From positions 1 through 48,309 of the forward strand of contig CAJOQM010000070.1 in NCBI GenBank assembly GCA_905236845.1: 48,309 nucleotides of DNA, in the 5' to 3' direction. Position numbers and translations under genes: made by a program. Within the stretch, counting starts at the first letter, position 1, and each line of letters opens with the position of its first letter. Under the pieces are notes generated by a model, which did not search any database, was not told the origin of the DNA, and saw only the letters and a program-made list of their open reading frames with translations. Positions 42,519 to 48,309 of the stretch are shown in pieces. The stretch comes from an uncultured Lachnospiraceae bacterium (GTDB lineage: Bacteria > Bacillota > Clostridia > Lachnospirales > Lachnospiraceae).

Positions 42519-43126
42519 TGGGAGCTGTTTGCAAGCTGCGGATTTTGGCAGATGAGTTGGACATCAATATGGAGGAAGCAAAGCGCTATATGGGCTATGC
42601 CAAAGGCGCTGATGTTTCGGATGCGGAGGATATATTAAAAAGGGCGCATGATGATATAAAAAGCGCCCTTAAGCCGTCTGTTTGTTATACGATAACTTTC
42701 GTAAAAATCGCCGAAAATCTGGTGGATTTTGGGCTGATTCAAATGAAAAGCGATGCATTGTCGAGAAACCTTAAAGGGTGTGGCAGTGCTTTTCTTTTTG
42801 CTGCGACGGCAGGCCCTTTGGTTGACAGACTCATAGCAAAGAAGCAGCGGTTTTCCCTGGCGGAAGGCGCTATATACGATGCGGTGGGGTCTGCGGCTGC
42901 CGAGGCGGTATGCAACGAAGCCTGCCGTAGATTTGAGGAGATGGCAGGCTCAAAGCCAAAGCCCCGGTTTTCTCCGGGCTATGGAGACCTTGATATAAGC
43001 ATACAGCCGGATTTTCTGCGTGTTCTTGACGCAGGGCGTAAATGCGGCATCACTCTTACCGATAATTATCTTATGGCACCGCTAAAATCCGTTACGGCCA
43101 TAGCGGGAATAAAATCACAAAATTAA
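42518..43126 (+). CDS. Free-standing methionine synthase activation-domain protein
   Basis: A 202-residue protein matching the C-terminal AdoMet-binding activation domain of cobalamin-dependent methionine synthase. The key motif is RFSPGYGDLDISIQPDFLR (from R150), followed by TLTDNYLMAPLKSVTAIAG, as in MetH where it binds AdoMet to reactivate oxidised cob(II)alamin. It is translationally coupled to metF. The metH gene downstream lacks this domain, so reactivation is done in trans. Confidence 0.92.
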   Translation: MGAVCKLRILADELDINMEEAKRYMGYAKGADVSDAEDILKRAHDDIKSALKPSVCYTITFVKIAENLVDFGLIQMKSDALSRNLKGCGSAFLFAATAGPLVDRLIAKKQRFSLAEGAIYDAVGSAAAEAVCNEACRRFEEMAGSKPKPRFSPGYGDLDISIQPDFLRVLDAGRKCGITLTDNYLMAPLKSVTAIAGIKSQN

Positions 43127-43216
43127 AAAAATATAAATTTTTTGCAACCTCTTTGTAACCCTTAACGTGTTAATATGCTTCTGTACTGAAAGACAGATTT
43201 CAAAAGGAGGCTCTTT

Positions 43217-44041
43217 ATGGTAGGAAGGGCAGATGAGTTAAAAATATTAAATGAATTATATGAAAGCAAATCCTTTGAATTTCTCATTATGTATGGACGG
43301 CGGAGGATTGGAAAGACGACGCTTCTTCAGGAGTTTTCAAAGGATAAAAAAACAGCCATTATCATAGACGAATTTCCTTTTATTGCACAGGAAAATCCCA
43401 CCATTAAATCAATGCTCCAGCATGTGATAGATCATTTGTGGAAGAATAATACAAATATCTTTTTTATCCGAAGTATACCAATGAAGAAAAATTGCTTTCA
43501 TACGGGATTTTGGGCGGGGTACCCAGATATCTGGAGGTATTTGATGATAAGCTGTCCATAGAAAAAATATTTCCCAAAAGATAATAAAGAGGGGATCCTA
43601 CCTTAACGAGGAACCTGCAAATCTTCTAAGGGCAGAGCTTAGGGATCCAAATACATATAACAGCATATTAAGTTCCATTGCGAACGGAAAAAACCGCATA
43701 AATGAGATTGCTGACTTTATTCACGAGGAGCGCAGCAAGGTTTCCAAATATCTGATCACGCTTCAAGCCCTGAGATTGGTTGAAAAAATGTGCCCTGCAC
43801 AGAAAGCCAAAGCAATTGACAAAAAGGTGAACAGGGTATATTTGTAGAATGCAAATATACATCCTCAAAAATGGCTCATGATGAATATGAGGATTTGAAA
43901 AATGCAATGCTATGCTTTACAAAGCTTAAGAAAAAATATATGTATTTTATCAGTCGTTCCGGGTATGAGGAGTCGGTAAAAAGACATGCCAAAGAGGACG
44001 GAGCGATTTTGCTGACAATGGATGATTTATTCAATATATGA
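43217..44041 (+). pseudogene. Degraded AAA-type ATPase (archaeal ATPase/DUF234-like)
   Basis: Pieces of one protein appear in family order but in different frames. Piece one (43217-about 43462) has the Walker A YGRRRIGKTTLL and then jumps directly to the Walker B region AIIIDEFPFIAQ, missing about 70 residues. Piece two, in another frame, reads FYPKYTNEEKLLSYGILGGVPRY and stops before 43590. Piece three gives SYLNEEPANLLRAELRDP and a winged-helix segment ending at a TAG near 43847. Piece four reads FVECKYTSSKMAHDEYEDL and ends MDDLFNI at 44041. Several deletions and frame changes make it clearly non-functional. AAAGGAGG before the first ATG is still strong. Confidence 0.9.
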
Positions 44042-44052
44042 GGAATTTTATT

Positions 44053-46536
44053 ATGAAAAAAGATATAAGAGAACTGATTAAAGAGAAAAAAGTATATTTC
44101 GACGGGGGCTTGGGAAGTCTCCTTCAGGCCCGGGGGCTTAAGCCGGGGGAATATCCGGAGACCTGGAATATTACCCGCCCCGATGATATAAAGGCTGTGC
44201 ATGCTGAGTATCTGTCGGCAGGAGCAAATATTATAAATTCAAACACTTTTGGGGCAAATTCCCTGAAGTTTACGGGGGAGGAAGGAATGCCCGGGCTTTC
44301 GGAAGTGGTTAAGGCCGGGCTTGATATTGCCTGCAAGGCCGTATCGGAATCCGACAGGGAGGATGCCTATGTGGCGCTTGATATTGGCCCTTGCGGAAAG
44401 CTGCTTGAGCCCCTGGGAGACCTTCCCTTTGAGGATGCGGTAAATCTCTTTTCCGAAATCGTGGAAGTGGGGAAGGATAAGGCGGACCTTATCCTTATAG
44501 AGACCATGAATGATTCCTACGAGACAAAGGCAGCCGTCCTTGCAGCAAAGGAAAACTCTGATTTACCTGTATTTGTCACAAATGTCTATGATGAAAATGA
44601 AAAGCTCCTTACGGGGGCGGGACCTGAGGTAATGATAGCCATGCTTGAGGGTTTGGGCGTAGATGCATTGGGCATGAACTGCTCATTGGGACCTGCCCAG
44701 ATGGAAGGCTTTGTCCCGGATTTTGTTAATAATGCTTCTGTTCCTGTCATAGTAAATCCAAATGCAGGTCTTCCGAAAAGCGATGAAGAGGGAAACACTT
44801 ATTACGACGTGGATGCAGATGAGTTTTCGGATATTATGGTGAGGATTGCAAAGGAAGGCGCCATGATACTGGGAGGATGCTGCGGCACGACTCCCGAATA
44901 CATCCGGAAAACCATAGAAAAGACTGCAGCTGTCCCCTTTAAGCTTAATTCCGAAAAAGATATAAGCGTGATTGCTTCAGGCTCACAGGCTGTTACCTTT
45001 GGGAAAGCGCCAGTCCTTATAGGGGAGAGGATTAATCCCACCGGCAAGAAACGCTTCCAGCAGGCGCTGCGTGACCATGACATAGATTATGTCCTCGAGG
45101 AGGGCATAAGGCAGCAGGAAGCCGGGGCGCAGGTACTCGACGTGAATGTAGGGCTTCCCGAAATAGACGAGGATGCCATGATGAGCGAGGTGGTTTTTGA
45201 GCTGCAGTCGGTTTCTGACCTGCCCCTTCAGATAGATACAACGGATCCTGTCGTTATGGAGCATGCCCTTCGCATTTATAACGGAAAGCCCATGATAAAT
45301 TCCGTAAACGGAAAGCAGGAGATAATGAAGGAGGTGTTCCCTCTTGCGGCAAAATACGGAGGAGTTGTGGTGGGGCTTACCATAGATGAAGAGGGGATTC
45401 CCGTAACGGCAAAAGGGCGTGTGGAGATTGCAAGAAAGATTGCTGATACAGCGGCTGAATATGGCATTTCAAAAAAAGATCTTATCATAGACCCTCTTGC
45501 AATGGCGGTTTCTGCGGATGATAAGTCCGGCGCCGTGACTCTGGAGGCTGTGGAGCGCATCACAAAGGAGCTTGGGCTTATGACATCCCTTGGAGTTTCC
45601 AATATATCCTTTGGGCTACCCGCCCGGCACCTTATAAACGGTACATTTTTTACCATGGCTATGCAATCGGGGCTTAAGGCTGCAATCATGAATCCTTTCT
45701 CAAATGATATGATGAGCTCCTATAAGGCTTTTCTGGCTCTTTCGGGACAGGATGAAAATTGTCTGGGATATATAGATTATGTAAACCAACTGCCCGATGA
45801 TAAAAAGGAAGCTTCCATGGCAAATATGGCTTCCGGTGCAGCGGACGGCAGTGCTTCTTCCGGAAGCGTCGGGATTTCCGGGGCGGCATCGGATTCACCC
45901 TTTGCTCCCCTTATGAACGCCATAGAAAAGGGTCTTAAGGAAAAAGCCGGAGCCATAACAAGGGAGCTTATAGCGGATAACGATCCACTGGCTCTCGTAA
46001 ATGAAGCCATAGTCCCCGCACTTGATGTAGTGGGAAAGGGCTTTGAGGAAAAGAAGCTCTTTTTGCCCCAGCTCCTTATGGCTGCGGATTCCGCCACGGC
46101 GGCCTTTGATGTGATAAAGGAAAATATAAATATGGAAGGCGTAGATGACGGATCCGAAAAGACAAAGGTGGTCGTAGCCACGGTAAAGGGCGATATCCAC
46201 GATATCGGAAAGAATATAGTAAAGGTTCTCCTTGAAAATTACGGTTTTGATGTCATAGATCTCGGAAAGGATGTGCCGCCGGAGGCTGTCCTTGAAGCTG
46301 TGCTTAAAGACGACGTCCCTCTTTGTGGGCTTTCCGCTCTTATGACTACTACGGTTCCTGCCATGGAAGAGACTATAAAGCTCCTTCACGAAAAGGCGCC
46401 GTTTTGCAAAACCGTGGTGGGAGGCGCAGTTTTGACGCAGGAATACGCAGATATGATACATGCGGATAAATATTGCAAGGACGCCATGGAGACCGTGAGG
46501 TACTGTGAAGAGGCAAGTGCGGAATCCAAAAATTAA
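44053..46536 (+). CDS. metH: Cobalamin-dependent methionine synthase lacking the activation domain
   Basis: An 827-residue enzyme transferring the methyl group of 5-methyl-THF to homocysteine. The homocysteine domain (1-300) has the zinc ligands C210 (MNCSLGP) and C276/C277 (GGCCGTTP). The pterin-binding domain (315-580) carries IGERINPTGKKRF. After a low-complexity Ser/Gly/Ala linker (about 595-625) come the cobalamin cap and B12 domain with H716 in GDIHDIGKN. It ends there; the AdoMet domain is encoded separately at 42518-43126. ATG 44053 has GAGGA eight bases before; the in-frame ATG at 44038 overlaps the pseudogene stop. The 140-base gap after it has no clear terminator. Confidence 0.95.
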   Translation: MKKDIRELIKEKKVYFDGGLGSLLQARGLKPGEYPETWNITRPDDIKAVHAEYLSAGANIINSNTFGANSLKFTGEEGMPGLSEVVKAGLDIACKAVSESDREDAYVALDIGPCGKLLEPLGDLPFEDAVNLFSEIVEVGKDKADLILIETMNDSYETKAAVLAAKENSDLPVFVTNVYDENEKLLTGAGPEVMIAMLEGLGVDALGMNCSLGPAQMEGFVPDFVNNASVPVIVNPNAGLPKSDEEGNTYYDVDADEFSDIMVRIAKEGAMILGGCCGTTPEYIRKTIEKTAAVPFKLNSEKDISVIASGSQAVTFGKAPVLIGERINPTGKKRFQQALRDHDIDYVLEEGIRQQEAGAQVLDVNVGLPEIDEDAMMSEVVFELQSVSDLPLQIDTTDPVVMEHALRIYNGKPMINSVNGKQEIMKEVFPLAAKYGGVVVGLTIDEEGIPVTAKGRVEIARKIADTAAEYGISKKDLIIDPLAMAVSADDKSGAVTLEAVERITKELGLMTSLGVSNISFGLPARHLINGTFFTMAMQSGLKAAIMNPFSNDMMSSYKAFLALSGQDENCLGYIDYVNQLPDDKKEASMANMASGAADGSASSGSVGISGAASDSPFAPLMNAIEKGLKEKAGAITRELIADNDPLALVNEAIVPALDVVGKGFEEKKLFLPQLLMAADSATAAFDVIKENINMEGVDDGSEKTKVVVATVKGDIHDIGKNIVKVLLENYGFDVIDLGKDVPPEAVLEAVLKDDVPLCGLSALMTTTVPAMEETIKLLHEKAPFCKTVVGGAVLTQEYADMIHADKYCKDAMETVRYCEEASAESKN

Positions 46537-46676
46537 ATTTTCTAATTTATATTGGCGCCTCTCACATATGCCTCCACGATTTCTTCTTAAGTTTTACACA
46601 AATAAGACACAGATTTGCTTCATAATCTCACGAAAAGTCAAACAAATATTATATACCTTTGAAAGGAGACTTTGAG

Positions 46677-48194
46677 ATGAAGAAGAAATTTGCAGCGGTA
46701 CTTTTAATGTCCGTAATGAGTTTTTCCCTTGTGCTGGGAGGATGCGGCTCTACAGACAGCTCATCTTCCGGCAGCGCATCTGCGGATGCCAGCGGTGATA
46801 TGGCCTTTGGCTCCGGTGATGCTTCGGGAGGTCCCGGCGGCGGAGGCGGCGCACCCGGAGGAGCACCCGGCGGAGGCGGTGGTTCCTCGGCAGAGGATAT
46901 AGAATATACCGCTGTCAACGAATACACCGAAAGCACTACCGTAGACGGTGAAACCGTAGAGTCTACAGGCTCCGATGAAAACGGCATCCTCGTACAGACA
47001 GACGGAGTCATTGCAGAGCTTTCAAACATGACCATCGTCCGGGATTCCGATGATTCCACGGGTGGGGACAACTCCAGCTTCTACGGAGTCGGCGCAAGCG
47101 TACTTGCAACGACGGGAACCATATGGCTTTCAGACAGTACCATCACCTCTGATTCCGCAGGAGGAGCAGGAGTCTTTGCCTATGGCGACGGCGTTGTATA
47201 TGTATGGGATACGGATATAACCACCCGGCAGGGCACATCCGGCGGCATCCATGTAGCAGGCGGCGGCACCCTTTATGCTTGGGATCTTAATGTAGAGACC
47301 AACGGTCAGTCCGCAGCGGCTGTTCGTTCCGACAGAGGCTCGGGTACCATGGTTGTAGACGGCGGTACTTATACTTCAAACGGAACAGGCTCACCTGCCG
47401 TATATTCAACAGCCGAGATTACCATTAACGACGCAACTCTTACTGCGACGGGTTCCGAAGCAGTCTGCATCGAGGGATTAAATTCCTTGAGGCTTTATGA
47501 CTGCGACCTTACGGGCAATATGTCAGACGATGACCAAAACGACATTACCTGGAATGTAATTCTCTACCAGAGTATGTCCGGAGACTCCGAAGAAGGTAAC
47601 TCAACATTTGAGGCCGCAGGCGGATCCATTACCGCTGAAAACGGCGGAATGTTCTACACAACCAATACCGAGTCTACATTCGTACTTAACAACGTTCAAC
47701 TTAATTATGCCGATGATTCCGAATTCTTCCTTCAGTGCACAGGCAACGCAAATGCAAGAGGCTGGGGCGATACCGGATCTAACGGAGCAGACTGCACCTT
47801 TACCGCTATCGAGCAGGCGATGGAAGGAAATATAATTTATGATTCCATTTCAAACCTTGATTTCTACATGACAGAGGGCAGCACTCTTACAGGCGCATTT
47901 GTTGATGACGAGAGCTGGGCAGGCAACGGCGGAGACGGCGTATGCAACGTATACATAAGCTCAGACTCGACCTGGACCGTAACCGCTGATTCCGAGATCA
48001 CAAATCTTTACAGCGAAGGCACCATCGTTGACGAAGACGGCAACACCGTTTCAATCGTAGGAACCGACGGTACCACATATGTAGATGGCACAAGCTCTTA
48101 TACAATCACTGTGGAATCCTATTCTGACAGCGCAGATTTAAGCGGTGCATCTACAGTAGGGTCCTTTAGCGATTATGAAGTAGAGCACCCCTAA
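46677..48194 (+). CDS. Surface lipoprotein with Gly-rich linker and beta-helix-like repeats
   Basis: A 505-residue predicted lipoprotein. The signal peptide ends in a lipobox LVLGGC with C23 as the lipid-modified residue. A Ser/Ala-rich and then Gly/Pro-rich spacer (25-75) leads to a long array of short beta-strand repeats with the rhythm of a right-handed parallel beta helix (TIWLSDSTITS, VVYVWDTDITT, TLYAWDLNVET, MVVDGGTYTS, EITINDATLTA, SLRLYDCDLTG). It is probably displayed on the cell surface as an adhesin or carbohydrate-binding protein; no catalytic residues are evident. Its codons are richer in C-ending triplets (ACC, AAC, TTC) than its neighbours, fitting high expression or transfer. 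AAAGGAGA precedes the ATG at 46677. Confidence 0.85.
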   Translation: MKKKFAAVLLMSVMSFSLVLGGCGSTDSSSSGSASADASGDMAFGSGDASGGPGGGGGAPGGAPGGGGGSSAEDIEYTAVNEYTESTTVDGETVESTGSDENGILVQTDGVIAELSNMTIVRDSDDSTGGDNSSFYGVGASVLATTGTIWLSDSTITSDSAGGAGVFAYGDGVVYVWDTDITTRQGTSGGIHVAGGGTLYAWDLNVETNGQSAAAVRSDRGSGTMVVDGGTYTSNGTGSPAVYSTAEITINDATLTATGSEAVCIEGLNSLRLYDCDLTGNMSDDDQNDITWNVILYQSMSGDSEEGNSTFEAAGGSITAENGGMFYTTNTESTFVLNNVQLNYADDSEFFLQCTGNANARGWGDTGSNGADCTFTAIEQAMEGNIIYDSISNLDFYMTEGSTLTGAFVDDESWAGNGGDGVCNVYISSDSTWTVTADSEITNLYSEGTIVDEDGNTVSIVGTDGTTYVDGTSSYTITVESYSDSADLSGASTVGSFSDYEVEHP

Positions 48195-48309
48195 GCTTTG
48201 ACAGATCAAATATAAAAATGACTAAGGAAACGCTGATTAATTTTAATTAATCCATTTATGCGTCAGGTGGGTGCCAGTCGCTCAAACAATGTCCTCGACT
48301 GCTGCGCAG
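48195..48309. other. Non-coding right edge with perfect A/T palindrome
   Basis: No gene is visible in these 115 bases. GATTAATTTTAATTAATC (48235-48252) is a perfect inverted repeat with a two-base centre, directly after CTAAGGAAACGCT. The adjoining GTGGGTGCCAGTCGCTC and the GC-rich CTGCTGCGCAG at the very end differ in composition from the rest. This could be the outer end of an insertion sequence or a regulatory palindrome; the window stops too soon to tell. Confidence 0.35.

Noticed and set aside
43127..43216. A/T palindrome AAAAAATATAAATTTTTT after the MetH activation gene as terminator
   Set aside because: The stem contains no G or C and would be too weak.
1..48309. CRISPR arrays, tRNA/rRNA genes, riboswitches and prophage genes
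   Set aside because: I looked for regular repeats, cloverleaf ends, and S-box, T-box and cobalamin-type leaders, especially before metF, metH and nrdD, and saw none.

Overview
The window reads as chromosomal DNA from a strictly anaerobic Bacillota, most likely a Clostridia of the Lachnospiraceae type. This is inferred from strong AGGAGG ribosome-binding sites, sigma-A-like promoters, a class III (anaerobic) ribonucleotide reductase under NrdR-type boxes, pyruvate phosphate dikinase, an NADH:flavin oxidoreductase of the 2-enoate-reductase/BaiCD type, an iron-sulfur aldo/keto reductase, an LTA-synthase-like enzyme, and hybrid histidine kinases with the LDEKKN/GTGLG style common in that family. 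I see no tRNA, rRNA, CRISPR array, complete transposon or phage gene.

Left part (1-10.4 kb): a short-chain dehydrogenase; a metal-resistance operon (SmtB-like repressor with its operator, a free-standing HMA protein, and a Zn/Cd P-type ATPase that lacks its own HMA domain); a membrane-anchored alpha/beta hydrolase that appears to have a leaderless mRNA; ppdK with an unusual C-terminal tail; and nrdD-nrdG.

Middle part (10.4-25.7 kb): a long co-directional run of tightly packed genes: LTA-synthase-like enzyme, CDP-glycerol-type glycerophosphotransferase, acyl-CoA ligase, dGTPase-like HD protein, uridine phosphorylase, voltage-gated K+ channel, Fe-S aldo/keto reductase, flavodoxin and LtrA-like membrane protein. 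Two hypothetical genes follow, then a flavin oxidoreductase/SDR pair that leads into the signalling block.

Signalling island (25.8-40.7 kb): nine phosphorelay/c-di-GMP loci. A FIST-sensor hybrid kinase (HK-REC-Hpt) is followed by a pseudo-REC/REC protein; then come a frameshifted REC-GGDEF gene and an orphan REC-Hpt protein preceded by the remnant of a deleted kinase core. On the opposite strand lie a REC-HD-GYP phosphodiesterase and a stand-alone Hpt. A giant beta-propeller hybrid kinase (HK-REC-Hpt) is again followed by a pseudo-REC/REC protein, and then a PAS hybrid kinase with one dead and one intact receiver. The pair [hybrid kinase + pseudo-REC/REC] therefore occurs twice. Three proteins share an extra helical domain of about 65 residues after the Hpt domain. 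Together the genes could route several inputs through shared Hpt and receiver domains to make and break c-di-GMP. This island is the best candidate for an undescribed system.

Right part (40.7-48.3 kb): a nitronate-monooxygenase-like enzyme, then a one-carbon/methionine cluster (metF, a free-standing MetH reactivation protein, and metH without that domain) interrupted by the wreck of an AAA-type ATPase gene. A glycine-rich surface lipoprotein with beta-helix-like repeats closes the window, followed by a palindromic A/T-rich stretch that may be the edge of a mobile element.
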